Below are positions 21,775 to 33,490 of a stretch of DNA of 64,000 nt, in pieces. The notes beneath the pieces are model-generated. The model saw only the letters and a list, made by a program, of their open reading frames with translations, was not told where the DNA came from and did not search any database. Source of the DNA: Talpa occidentalis (taxonomy: Eukaryota; Chordata; Mammalia; Eulipotyphla; Talpidae); assembly GCF_014898055.3 (NCBI RefSeq), contig NW_023604295.1, positions 136,306,676 through 136,370,675 of the forward strand, written 5' to 3'. Position 1 is the first letter of the stretch. Each line of letters starts with the position of its first letter. The position numbers and the translations under genes are program-made.

Positions 21775-22440
21775 TAAGTAAACTTTTTATAAAATAATAA
21801 ATGCATACCCAAAAAGTGCACAAATCATATATTTACTGTCTGATGATTTTTCACAAAGGGAATATATTTATGTAATTATTACTCATATCAACAACCAGAA
21901 TATTACCTGCATGCAAAATGTCTCCCTAAAGTTTTCATTTAGCCACTGCCTCCCAATTCCCAACAATAACTATAATCCAGGTTTCTAATCCCAACAGTTG
22001 TGTCTATTTAAATCTTTTTATAAATGTAATCAGACAGTGTGCACTCCTTAACATCTGGCATTTTTTTCAACATTCTTTGTAATATTCACATCATTATGCA
22101 TAGTTACAGTTCATTTATTCTCCTTGATCTATAATAACCTAATACATGGATATACCACAGTTTATACTATTCATAGAAATTTGGATAACTTCTAGTTTAT
22201 TATTTTAACAACGGCATTGCTATAAACATTTTTGTATATCTCATTTGGTAAACATCTCTGAGTGGATAAGGTAGTATTGCTTGCCATACAGCATGCTTTT
22301 GTTTGCTCTTAATAAATATTACTAAGTGATTTTCCAAAAGCAGTAGTTTCTGTTTATATCCTACCTTCAATATATAACAGTTTCAGTTATTCCTTGCCTC
22401 TTTCAACACTAAGTACTTTCTGTCATCATCTTTTTAGTTA
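21775..22440 (-). mobile_element. Old LINE-1 3' end (first of two in tandem)
   Basis: On the minus strand this resembles the L1M-type 3' UTR and last ORF2 codons. Plus-strand landmarks are AACCAGAATATTAC (21895) and ACATGGATATACCACAGTTT (22144), followed by a CTATAAACATTTTTGTATAT phrase (22220). No frame survives. Confidence 0.75.
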
Positions 22441-22479
22441 TTCTGGAATATGTGGAGTGACATATTGATTCAACTTGTG

Positions 22480-23890
22480 TTTGTGGGGTTTTAGAATTGA
22501 GGTATAATGTACAAAAAGTAAAGCACAGACATGTACTGAGATTGAGTTTTTACTTATATATGTGTGCACATATATAAACACATACACCAGACCTACCCCC
22601 ATGGAAACAACCATCTCAAACAAGGTATAGAACATAATCAGCTCTCTAGAAATCTCTCTCTTTACACTTTCAGGGTAATAACATTCACGAGAATATAAAT
22701 TACCAAAAATAAGCTTTCCTTGTTCTTTAACTTCAAATAAACAGAATTATTGTGTTTTGTGACTGAGAGTCATCTCTGTATTGCATGTATTGCATGTTAG
22801 TGTTTTATACTATTGCAATATATAAATATACCACAATATATGTGTTCTCTAGTTTTGCTGGATTTCTGGGTAAAGTACAGTGGGTATTCTTGTATATATG
22901 TAGACCACATGTGGAATTCCTAGATCATATGCTTAGCTCTATAAGATACTGCCAATTTTCCAAAGGATCCTTGTCAACTTATACTCCCATCAGTTTTGTA
23001 TCCTCGGTTTACCAGCATCACAATAGTCACGTCAAAGAATGGAGAGTAGTTTCACATTCTCACCTGCATTTCATGAAAACTAATGATGTTGAACAACTTT
23101 TCATATATTCATTGGACTATTTGACTATCCTGTTGTGTGTATTCTAGTCCTTTTATAATTTTTCACTAGTTTATTGTTTTTGTTTTTGATTTGTAGAAGA
23201 GCTTTTATATTCTAAATACAAGGCCAGTCCTGGATGTATGTATTACAAATATTCAGTGTATGGCTTTTCTTTTCATTTTCTTAGGGTCATTTGAGAAATA
23301 AAAGATATTAATTTATACAACAGCCAATTAATCTTTTATGGTTAATTCTTTTTACTTGTCTTTTTTAAGAACAAATACCCAAAGTTCATGAAGATTACAA
23401 TCCAATTACAATTTTTGTTTATGATACAAAGTAGAAACCAAGGTTTGCTTCTCTCTGTAAAGGTATATATTTAATCTATGGTCATTTGTTAAGAAAGTTA
23501 CCAAGTTGCAGAAGCACCTGTTTTTGAAAATTTAGTAACTGTTTGGGAATATTTTTGGACTCTATTTTGTTCCTTTGGAATCTACTAGAATGGTATGTCT
23601 TTCCAATCTATGAACATGGTATGCTTCTCCATTTATTTATGTCTTCATCAGTTTTTCTTAGCAATAATTTATAGTGATGAGTGTAGAAGGCTTCAAAACT
23701 TTTGTAGATTTCTTCCTAGGTATTTAATTATATTTTAACATTGCTGTTAATGGTGCTTGTTTTTGTTTTCTATTTGTTGCTGCTAGTCAAAATACACTTG
23801 ATTTTTATATTGTCTGTGTATCTAGCCTTACTTTTATAATGATATGTACTCCATATTCTCATGTATAATACTTTTATATAATATAGAACT
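22480..23890 (-). mobile_element. Old LINE-1, ORF2 C-terminal part and 3' end
   Basis: A second L1 3' end starts at TTGAGGTATAATGTACAAAA (about 22498). It continues through ORF2-equivalent sequence: CCTGCATTTCATGAAAACTA (23063), TAATGATGTTGAACAACTTT, and on to TTCTTCCTAGGTATTTAATT (23711). It shows heavy decay with many stops. The preceding copy and this one have the same orientation but are separate insertions, because the 3' UTR occurs twice. Confidence 0.8.
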
Positions 23891-25615
23891 AATTGTTATG
23901 GCAGTTGATTTTACTACAGATATACTGGCATACCTATATTACATCTTGTTTTACAAATTTTCTTGATGTAGATTTTCAAGTAATAGAACAACTGTTTTTA
24001 GAATAAAAAGAAATCTGTAGAAATGCTCTTCACACAAAGCTGTGAAATACTATGTTGATATTGTCAATCAATCATACTGTTTAACAACATGCTGTTAATA
24101 TTTAGGAATTTAAATTGCCATTTTAGATCTCGAAAAAGAATTTTTCTAGTCAACACAAATCTTGACATTTGAAAATTACAGGGAGAATTATCCTTTATAA
24201 TCATTTATTCAAACTAATTTAGGTTAATTTGTCCCTTTGGAAGTAAGAATAACAATGAAAATCAGAATTTTGAGTGATCTCTTAATAGCACAATTATAGG
24301 TAAAGACAACATCAGCATTATAAACCCACCCAGCAGAGGTTTCCCAGGCAGGACAAAGTGAAGAGGTATCAATCCTTCTTTAATCACAATACAAGTTGTC
24401 CTCAGGGAAATTTCTGGACCTTCAGGGTTAATTACTGTCAGTTACAGACAACTGTCCCTCCCTCCCTCTGCCTACATCTAAAGTGCCAGGTGGACTTTAA
24501 AAGAATAGAGGTGGTGAGGGACTTTGCAAGGTAGAGCAAAATTAAAAATTATATCTGATTTTTCAATATGCTTCCTAAAAGGCAATACAAAAGAAGCAGA
24601 TCAGAAATAAATCCCAGTTCTGATTACAAAGGGACACATGAGGCTTCACTTATTATCTCACCTAGAATAAAAGTGCAAAACAGTGGCTACTGTGAATTTC
24701 TAATATTCCTCTTCACTTCCTTGCTGAGTGAGTGGTAGGGTGGATGAGGGTCAAGGAGGAGTAGAGGAATACAAAACTTTCTCCAACCCAGAGTAAAGAG
24801 GTGGGATCTTCCATCCCAGGTCAAGGACCAGTCTCCTAATGTGTTGAAAGTCAAGCATCCCTCCTATTATCCAGATTAATTTCTTAATAAACCTCCTCTG
24901 ATTTACATGAAGCTCCAGAGCTCTCTTAGCTATATAGCTTTGAGTTCATTTCCTGCAAACTAATAATGCATCCCTTTTCCACCACAGTTCTGGGTTACAT
25001 AACAGTTTCCTAAATTAATGAGAAATCCTGAATCACTTCTTCCTATTCCATTTTTTTATATTTTTTTCCTGATTATTGAAGAAAGTAGAGCAACCTCACT
25101 GTACCCTGTAATATTAATGCCATTATTAATAGTAGAAGCTGTGGAAGCCACAGCAGTATTTATTATTAAGTTTGTTGAGTATCTCCTATATGTCACACAC
25201 ATATCAAGAAAATGTGCACTGTTGAAGATCCAAAACAAGCAATAAAGGTTGAGTGTTTTGCTGGGTGTGGAAAGATAATTGTGTAAAGCAGAGAGTTCAG
25301 CTTACTGGGTTTGAGGAAATGTGGAGCTGCCCAATCAGTGGGTGTTTTCAAGTGTGTATTTCAACAGATTTGCTGACCTTTAGTCATGGAGACAAATTAT
25401 TGGAGCTAGGCTGACTCCTCTGACTTTTAGGAGCTGAGTTCCTGAGTTATTAGTTGTTGCTAATTTACATCTATAAGCAGAAGGCTACCACTGATTAGCT
25501 CTTTTGCAGAAATCCAGTTACTAAAGCAAGTTATCATTTATCATTAAATGTAGTTCAGAGTGGTGACTTGTGAATCGTGAAAAAGCAGTCCTTTCCTAGG
25601 AACACAGTATCATTG
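23891..25615. other. No gene recognised
   Basis: AT-rich to 24.3 kb, then more mixed sequence to 24.9 kb. The segment 25018-25245 is open in both directions for 60-75 codons but shows no family signature. 25120-25200 may be a weak MIR or L3 scrap. Confidence 0.4.
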
Positions 25616-25619
25616 ATTC

Positions 25620-25720
25620 TCATGATACTAAACATTATCTATCATTTATGTATAGTACACAATCTACTTTTCACAAAAATCCTTTCAGAATTTGAGTCAT
25701 TAGAATTTCAATTTTAAGAT
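25620..25720 (-). mobile_element. MIR fragment, split left part
   Basis: Read in reverse, this fits the 3' half of MIR, with the TTTCACAAAAATCCTTTCAG region corresponding to the MIR phrase around ACAATCCTATGAG. It ends in ATTTCAATTTTAAGAT, the left copy of a target duplication; the MIR resumes at 25815. Confidence 0.6.
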
Positions 25721-25814
25721 TTGGTGGACGGTGAGTGAGGTAAGTATACCCAGGAAGGTGAGCTCCCAATATTAAGCAAATAAATAGCAAACCAGCCAAA
25801 TTTCAGGAAAAAAA
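25721..25814 (+). pseudogene. Short 5'-truncated processed retrocopy of unknown transcript
   Basis: A 94-bp insert ends in an A run (25807-25814 and into the duplication), with an AATAAA at 25779-25784 about 22 bases upstream of it. It is flanked by near-identical copies of AATTTCMATTTTA.AGAT (25704-25720 and 25815-25832). AATAAA at that spacing, a poly(A) tail and a target duplication are the marks of an mRNA 3' end reverse-transcribed by L1 machinery. The parent transcript is not recognised and no coding sequence is discernible. Confidence 0.65.
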
Positions 25815-25905
25815 AATTTCCATTTTATAGATGAGAGAATTAGCTTTAGCTTACCCAGCGGCACATGACAAAACTAGGACTAAAATTCACATCAGGCTTC
25901 AAAAC
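25815..25905 (-). mobile_element. MIR fragment, right part
   Basis: TTCCATTTTATAGATGAGAG is the reverse of the MIR core region around CCATTTTACAGATGAGGAAA. It is followed by CAGCGGCACATGACAAAACT, corresponding to the MIR phrase AGGTCACACAGCTAG. It continues the MIR interrupted at 25720. Confidence 0.7.
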
Positions 25906-26570
25906 AATAACACTGGGATTTGAACGATTTTAACTCCAAAAGAATCAGAACTTACCCAACTCTGTTTTTATTCAGACTTCGTGCTGAGTAGTTTCATGCC
26001 AGGCACAGCTGTAGCACTTAGAATGAACGTGTATAGAACATGTAAAAATCCTTTGTTCTTCAGCTCATATGCTTGCTAGTTTTTGCTGATCTTTGCTCTC
26101 TGAGACCTTCCTCTGATCTACTTCAAGATGTCATCCAATAACTAGCTGACCCTAGATTAAGTATTTCCCTTTTAAGTCTTCTCTCCAGCATTGAGCCAAA
26201 GTCATTAACTTTTGTCTTTTATTGGAGTTCTTCATCTCACCTCTGAAAAACCAGGTTTGCATTTGATAACCACACTTCAGATGACTGAAGGAGATTAAAC
26301 CCATAACTTCAAGTTCTCATTTAATGACTGACAATTTATTAAGTTACTTTGCACCCATTTTTGAACCATACCTACTAAGTTTACTTTTACCCTATTCAAG
26401 ATGAAAACAGTCCCCAAACAAAATTTAGCAGGAGTTTACTTGTATTTATATCTTATATAAAAGATGTTGTGGTCATATTCTCAATTTAGTTTATTTTGAG
26501 CAAACAGGGGAAGGAGTTAGCCTGATACAGCCTTAATCAAAAGCAGTTTGGAATGCTCGGAAGTCACCTA
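25906..26570. other. No gene recognised
   Basis: Unassigned, moderately AT-rich sequence; no exon or clear repeat. Confidence 0.45.
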
Positions 26571-26585
26571 CAGAAATGTGTGTTT

Positions 26586-26898
26586 GTTTGTTTGTTTGTT
26601 TTTTAAGAAAGGGAGATAAATTCTTTTTTTTTTTAAGATTTATTTATTTATACATGCACTGGGTACAGTCAGAAGCACGGGAGGGTGAGAGAATTCACCA
26701 GAGCCAGAGCCAGGAGCAGAGCAGGCAGAAGGGCCGAAGTACACTGCTGAGGGGAGCAGCGGGCGGCAGGAGAGGTCTGCGCGCCATGTGGGACCCTCCT
26801 CCTGTGGCCGGGGAGCAGCCGGGGATCGAACCGGCACTGCAGAGGCTGCGGGCAGATTCGCAACCCAGCGCTCAACCCCTGCACCACCAGGGAGGCCC
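26586..26898 (-). mobile_element. tRNA-derived SINE, type I, with complex tail
   Basis: The full-length body is close to the 3.3 and 5.3 kb copies. The target duplication CAGAAATGTGTRTTT lies at 26571-26585 and 26899-26913. In element orientation the tail is poly(A), then about 19 non-A bases (AATTTATCTCCCTTTCTT, 26605-26623), then A6 and (CAAA)n. The extra bases lie within the duplication, so they came with the insertion. Confidence 0.9.
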
Positions 26899-26913
26899 CA
26901 GAAATGTGTATTT

Positions 26914-28490
26914 AAAAAATTAATAAAAGGGAGGGAATAAAGAAACTTTACATGGATTGTAGTCTTCACTTAGTGTTCAGCCTCTCAACTCCAAGTGTTG
27001 AATGCAATTGTAAATAAAACCTCGTAGATGACTTCAATAACACTAACAGATTATGCTGGGGAAACAAATGGACACAGAATGAATTTATAAAACCGTCTTA
27101 ATAAAAACAAAAGACTTGGTTTATTATCCGGTAATAATGTGTTCACTTTGGTGTTAGAAAACTCACAAATGGCTCTTAGAGAAAATGAAATTAAAGTTGA
27201 ATATGTGTATAAAGAATTTCTATGAAATTGTTTTCTGGATAATCTAAAACAGCACTACTTTAAAGTATAATTGTACATAAGTGATTTACACATGTTTGTA
27301 TAGTAAGTAAATTAAGGACTGAGTAGATATATGGCTATTTCACATTTATTGCTGAACATTTAAGCTTTCAAGTTAACCAAGCCAACACTGATTTGACAAA
27401 ACAGCAGACTGTCTCATAACTAGGATGACCTTATGTTTAGGTAGATTGTGAATATTTTTTACTTTATATCTAACAGGCATTTAAGAGCTTTGAGAGGCAC
27501 AGATCTCATTAAGTACAAAGCATTTGTTTCAGCCTAAGACATGATAGTCATAGCTCTTCTGGCACACTCATGTTTTTAAGTATCTTCAATATAGAGGAAC
27601 TCAGCAGAGAAAGAAGCTTATAATAGAAGTCTCAAAATTCCCATGATTATATTTCAAACTTTCATGCAAACTGATCATTTTCATGCTATAGAAAGAGGCT
27701 CAATCTTTTGGTCTCAATCTGTGAATTTGTTTGGGATATATAAATCAACTGGTATTCAGAGCAGGGAGATCAGTGTTCAGAGTGAGTTCCCTTCCCCCTA
27801 TAGTACCCCCGCCAAGTCAAGGCCCAAGAAAGTGCTTTTGTTCTTAAAAAGACCACATGGATAACTTTATTCAGAAATTTCCTGACTTTTCTATGAGAAG
27901 AAATAGCAACTAAATAACATGTAAACAAACAGCAAAAAGTCACAATGTCACTACCAAAAAATAAAAACCTACAGCTTAAAAAGAGAAAAAATATTTCTCA
28001 AAAAATAATTTTAATGCATTAGAAAATAATCAAGAATTTCTACTTTTCTTTATTGAGATCAAGAAGGGCATTGCATCTATTAAACAAGAATATTTTGCAT
28101 CAAAATAAACAGAAAGTTCAAACAACCCGGATCTTAATAGAACAAATAAAAATTCAATCATTGTAAGCCTTCAAAAGCTGGCTCAATTCTGCCAGGTGTT
28201 ATAGAAAATGAATCTGAATACATATCTACAATGTGGAGGGGCTGGAAAGAGATGTCAATGTCACAGGCCAGGATGGACATGTAGAATAGAATGTCAATAA
28301 TTGGCTTTGAATACTAGTTTTGCCAAAAAAGAAAAGGTACAAAGGCATGAGAAATGATAATCAAAATGTAAAATAAAATGAAATTGGCCGTAGTAAGCTG
28401 TTAACTTCTCATAGCACCTAAAGAATTGAATATATTAGACTGAAAGTTTTCTTCAGGATGACAGCCTAGAATACAGCATGGCATTATAAT
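26914..28490. other. No gene recognised; AT-rich
   Basis: Low-complexity A-rich patches (27895-28030) and otherwise unassigned sequence. The open frame at 27643-27864 has no recognisable domain. Confidence 0.45.
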
Positions 28491-28755
28491 TTTTTTAAAG
28501 ATTTATTTTTATTTATGCATACAAGAACTGGGATGTAGGCCAGAGTTACAAGGGGTGAGAGGATTCACTAGAGACAGAGTGGGGAGCAGAACAGGCGCAT
28601 CTACCGATATACACTGCTGAGGGGAGCAGCATGTGAGATAGGAGAGGTCTGCTGTGCCATGTGAATCAGCTCCCTGCCTGGCTGGGGATGGAACTCGTGC
28701 TGCAGTGGCTGATGATAGCTTCATAGTGCTGTATCTTTAACCACTCTGCTGCCAA
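28491..28755 (-). mobile_element. tRNA-derived SINE, type II, diverged
   Basis: The tail (TTTTTAAAGATTTATTTTTA) and body (GGATGTAGGCCAGAG, CTGCTGAGGGGAGCAGC) are clear. The head is eroded, with the final CCACCAGGGAGGCC altered to CTGCTGCC. Target duplication is not clear. It is one of the older copies. Confidence 0.85.
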
Positions 28756-28884
28756 ATTAATCATTTTTATAGAGAGTTATAAAATGTAAGTTCTGCTGAA
28801 ACATGAATTAACGATTCACATTGATAATAAGTGATGTAAATGCCATTTTATCATAGTCAAACAACTCCAGATTTCACAATATTA
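28756..28884. other. Short unassigned spacer
   Basis: AT-rich sequence between a SINE and an L2 scrap. Confidence 0.4.
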
Positions 28885-28992
28885 TACAAGAACTAGAAGT
28901 AAACTCCATGAGTGCAGGGATGTTTGTCTCGTCCACTTCCAATCTCCAGTATCTATAACAATGTCGGGCATATAGTAGGCACTAAAAATTAC
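28885..28992 (+). mobile_element. LINE-2 3' end fragment
   Basis: AAACTCCATGAGTGCAGGGA, then CAATCTCCAGTATCTATAAC and GGGCATATAGTAGGCACTAA, match the diagnostic L2 3' terminus in order. Confidence 0.85.
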
Positions 28993-30014
28993 TTTCTCCC
29001 ACTGACAAAGAGATTGCTTCATGTCGACTTACTGGTTTAGCTAAATTCTTACAAGTAACTTTTGTGAACAAAGAGGAAAAATTATTTAATTTGCCATATT
29101 TCACACACCATAGATTTTAAATTGTCATAGATTGTGATGCATTACTATTTTATGTACCAAAAAGAAATTCAGTTTGGGGAATCTAATAGGAAATCTCCTT
29201 ACCAGACAAAGTTGGAAAGCAAAGTATAAAATTAATGAGAAATAAAGCTTCCAAATAGGAAGCAAAAAACTATATTTGCATATCTCTCTCTTGTTATTGG
29301 ACCAAAAAAAAGGGCAAACATTTCCTTTGAGAATTTGAACCACCCAGAGTATTTATACAGATTTTCCATTTTGAAGTCATAGAACCATTCAGGCCCCCCA
29401 AAGACCTCAAAAACATTGAGGTGTCAGATTGGGAGTGGAAGAAATACAGTGTTTCTCTGGAAGAACTCAATTTCAGTTTTGACTCAGGGCAACTGTAAAA
29501 CCAAGATGCTAATATATTCTTAGAATCCATGACATGCAGGCATTAGAAATGTCTGTGTCTTTCACAGAACTATTGGGAGAATCATCTAGTTTAAGTTTAA
29601 GGAAGTGCCTCAAGCTATGGATCAAAATGATTTTACCCTTTGTCACCAAAGCCCATCTATAACTGGTCATAAGCATTGTCAACAATCATTATCAATACCC
29701 AAGCTTTTTTCAGAGGTGTGGAGACCAATCATAATCCCAAAACTCTTCACAAAAAAAAAATAGAGGAAGAGAGAGAACAGGATACTGTAAAAGCAAAATA
29801 GAGGAACCTGGAATACTACATTAAGGAACATGTCTGTTTGAATGCCTTTCCTAAGGCTTAAAAGATATGTTGCATTAGTCAGAAATAATTCTGGGAAAGA
29901 TAGAGCATGTTCAAGTGTTGTGAGAATAGAAAATCATGGCCTTTCCATGTTATTGAAAGAGAGTTTGCAACATAAGTAGCAAAGTGGAGAGAAGAAGAAG
30001 AGTCTGTGGACATG
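28993..30014. other. No gene recognised
   Basis: Unassigned sequence. Two overlapping minus-strand open frames (29125-29530, 72-78 codons) have no recognisable motif and are separated by stops. I do not call them genes. Confidence 0.4.
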
Positions 30015-30425
30015 ATGCAAGACATTCTCATTATTTTAATAAAATATCTATCAATTTCTAGTAGTTTACAATATTACATATTTCAGAAGTCGCACTTCAC
30101 ACCTCAGTATGTGTATAGCCCTAGTTCTAGTGCCTTTCACATTGTCACATTGGTGCCCTCTACCCAATACCCTTCATACCCCCTTCTTCTTTCCTGCTAG
30201 TAACCACATTTTTCTAAGTCTGAATTATTTTGGTTGTTATTATAAGTTTGTTTGCTTCATTTATTTATATCCCATATATGAATGAAACCATACAGGATTT
30301 GTCTTCGTTTTCTGACTAATTTTACTTAGCACAAACACCTCAAGTTGCATTTCTATTGTTGCAAAGGCAAGACTTCATCTTTTTAACCACTGAGTAGTAT
30401 TTCATTTAATATATGTACCACAACT
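30015..30425 (-). mobile_element. Old LINE-1 3' UTR fragment
   Basis: Plus-strand words TATCCCATATATGAATGAAA (30269), CTGACTAATTTTACTTAGCA (30313) and CACTGAGTAGTATTTCATTT (30389) match the reverse complement of old L1 3' ends. Confidence 0.75.
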
Positions 30426-30740
30426 GTGCAAGGCATGCTTAATATTTATCTAAAAACATTGGACTCTATCCCCAGGGTGTGGATTTTAATGAAGGGAGAG
30501 AGATTACTATATTCCCATTATTTTCCATATGTCCTCACATCTTCCTTATAATCTTTGTATTATTTCCTATCTAAAATAGATTTTTAACTAAATATTGACT
30601 CACTTTAATTTCACTCCATAGTTAAGTCAATACTTCTTAGTTTCATTCAACAGATATTTTATCTTCCTCTCTTAAAAAGGCTTCCTGCTTTCTAATCATA
30701 AGATTTTTCCTTGATTCAGCTCCTATTTCTTTTAATTTCT
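30426..30740. other. No gene recognised
   Basis: Pyrimidine-rich, possibly an L2-era remnant; it was the target for the next L1. Confidence 0.35.
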
Positions 30741-30755
30741 ATGAATTCTTTCTCT

Positions 30756-31570
30756 TTTTTAATATTTTATTTTGTGTAATTCTTATATCATTTTTCATTT
30801 TTGCACAATGTATGCATTTTCATTTTGGTTATATTCCCCATACAATTGCACCCTCCTTATTTTAACCGTAATCCCTCCTCTCCCCCCACCCCACCGTAGT
30901 GTGTCTCTGGTTTATAGTTGCTTATTGATTTTGAATTTTTTCTTTATTATAGTTAGTCTTTTACTTGGTCCCTTATTTAGGTTTTCTAAATTCCTGCTAT
31001 GAGTGAGACCATCTGGTATTTTTCTTTTTCTTTCTGGCTTATTTTGCTGAGCATGATCCCTTCCAGCTCCATCCATGTTGCTGCAAATTGCATGAGTTTG
31101 TCTTTTTTGATTGCTAAGTAATATTCCATTGTGTATATGTACCACATCTTCTTGATCCAGTCATCTATTTTTGGGCATTTGGGTTGTTTCCATAGCTTAC
31201 TATTGTAAATAGTGCTGCTATAAACATAGGGGTGCAGGTGCCCTTTTGAATTAATGGTTCTGTGTCATTTGGGTAAATACCTAAGAGTAGAATTGCTGGA
31301 TCATGTGAAAGCTCCATCTTTAGTAGGTTGAGGAATCTCCACACTGAAACTTCTCCAAAGAGGAAATTCAAATGGTCAACAGGCATATGAAAAAATGTTC
31401 ACCTCACTTGTAATCAGGGAAATGCAAATCAAAACTACCATGAGATACCATCTTACACCAGTGAGAATGGCACATATTTAAAAAACTAGCAAAAACAAAT
31501 GTTGGCGAGGATGTGGAGAAAAAGGTACTCTCCTGCACTGATGGTGGGAGTGCAAACTGGTCCAGCCACC
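30756..31570 (-). mobile_element. LINE-1 with inverted 5' segment (twin priming)
   Basis: 30756-31346 reads on the minus strand: 3' UTR with TATTCCCCATACAATT, then the last ORF2 codons. At about 31346 the orientation flips. 31347-31570 is the adjacent upstream ORF2 segment reading on plus (AGAGGAAATTCAAATGGTCA, GGTGGGAGTGCAAACTGGTC). The target duplication ATGAATTCTTYCTCT flanks the whole block at 30741-30755 and 31571-31585, so both halves entered in one event. A few dozen bases of L1 are missing at the flip. Confidence 0.95.
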
Positions 31571-31585
31571 ATGAATTCTTCCTCT

Positions 31586-32774
31586 ATTAATTAAAAAGAT
31601 TTTTAAATACTTGGTCTCTACCCATTCTTCCCAGCCCTGTCCTTAATCGTTTTGATCTTAGTACCTGACAGGTTCATCTAATTTTTAATTTTAAAATTTT
31701 ATCAAAGTTTAAAATTCTTCTGGAACTACCTGTTCATCAAGGATCACAATTTACTTCTTTCCTATCAAACCTAAATGCTGTTTGAGACTCAGGACTGTGA
31801 ATTATCCATTACTGTATCCGCAGCACTTGGTGCTTGGTTTTTAACGATAGAGTAAGCACTTACCACACATCTCTAATATGCAAACTGCTAGGTGTGCATT
31901 GTGTTTGAGAACGTAAATTTTCTATATGTTAAGGAAACACACTACTCTCTCTGCCTCTCTTTCTCTCTCTCTGACACACACATCAACAAGATGCTTATAT
32001 TCACAGTGATTCTGATCATTATTAAACCACTTGCATTGAAAATATATTCAAAGTTAACAAAGGAAAATTAACCTTCTTCATATTGGTTGACTTTACTCAA
32101 TATAAATGATAATGGCCCAACAATATAATTAAAAACTACACATTTTTTAAAGTGGAGGCAAGGTTGTTTAAGGTGTGCTCTGGGTGATAGCAGTACTATG
32201 ATGTTATATGATAGATATAATTTTATCATTTTTCAGATGTAAGCATTTGTTTTCAATAGAACCATTAACTCCGAAACCAGCCCACCCCCCCCCAAATAAA
32301 ATCTTCCTAGTGTTCTATTTCTTGTGTTGTGATCACTCTGAACTTCTGTTCACTAATTCTCTTCACAGTGCTCCACTTAATTTTTCTTTTTGATACTATC
32401 TTCATATTGTACTTTTTTCCTTATTTAAGTTAAATTTTATTGAAATAGGTTTCTGATAAAATGGAATTATGTGATAAATTCCTTTGCAGTATCTGGCAAC
32501 ATCCGTTTTGTCCTTTAGAAATTCCACAGTCTGGCTCCCCTCACATGTGAGCTGTCACTACGTGCTGCCTCTGCTGATCAGCCAACTGTGCCAAGCAGTG
32601 CTGTCATTTACTTTAAAAAAACAAGCAAACCCTTCAATCATCCTGTTTATGAAGGGAAGTGGAGAAGAAAAACAGAGCATTTTTCCCATCATTGTACTAT
32701 GATTGTGAGACAAAAAGTAACTTCAAATTATTGTAATAAGAATAAAACCAATCAAGTGGTTTACTGTTATAAAC
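31586..32774. other. No gene recognised; weak L2 traces
   Basis: 31770-31850 (GAATTATCCATTACTGTATC, then AGCACTTGGTGCTTGG) may be an L2 3' scrap. 31936-31983 is a short (TC)n/(AC)n tract and 32281-32292 a C run. No exon seen. Confidence 0.4.
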
Positions 32775-32945
32775 ACTTTATAGTTAATAGTTACTTAATC
32801 CTCAAGCAACATATACAGTAGATACTATAACTATACCCATTTTACAGATGAGCAAAATGAAATAGGAAGATGTCAAACAATTTCCCCATGTAAAACAGCT
32901 GGTAAGGGGCAGAGCTGGGACTCAGCGTCTAAATTTAAAAGCGTA
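32775..32945 (-). mobile_element. MIR fragment
   Basis: ACCCATTTTACAGATGAGCA, followed by CAGCTGGTAAGGGGCAGAGC and TGGGACTCAGC, is the reverse-oriented MIR core and flanks. Confidence 0.82.
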
Positions 32946-33324
32946 TATTTTCATAATGTTAAGATGATCAATACAATTCTATAATGGTTATATTTCAGAT
33001 CACAAATTTTATATTATTTGACTTTAGATATAGAAATTTGAGAAAATAATACTTTGATTTTTCTTTGTGCTATCAGAAATAAATTCCTTTCTATTATTCA
33101 AAAACCCTTAACTATTTCCAACTACCTGGTAAATTTTAGGGTTGTTAGTGATGGTGGTGGTGGTAGGGAGGGGTCCATGTAATGTGAACATAAGTGTCTT
33201 TAAGATAATGGCTTTGTCACAGCCATATGTCTACTGTATATTATTGGGTGGACTCATCACCACAGCCATCAGACCCAGTGACCCTTTCTACTTTAAGCTG
33301 TTCTCATCAGACTATTAAAACTGA
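32946..33324. other. No gene recognised
   Basis: AT-rich, with a short (TGG)n patch at 33150-33172. Confidence 0.4.
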
Positions 33325-33490
33325 GCATTTATTTAGTGCCTGCAATTCACTGGGTATTATAACAAGCATTTTCCCTGATCCTAATCGTCACACCATTCTT
33401 TGATTAATAATATATTGATTTTCTAGGTGAAGCTTAGATAACTTGGCCAACGTTACACAGTTCACAAAGGGCAGAATTGACACACTACAG
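33325..33490 (-). mobile_element. MIR fragment
   Basis: TTATTTAGTGCCTGCAATTC, then CCTGATCCTAATCGTCACA and CTTGGCCAACGTTACACAG, follow the order of reverse-oriented MIR, although the central segment is diverged. Confidence 0.65.
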
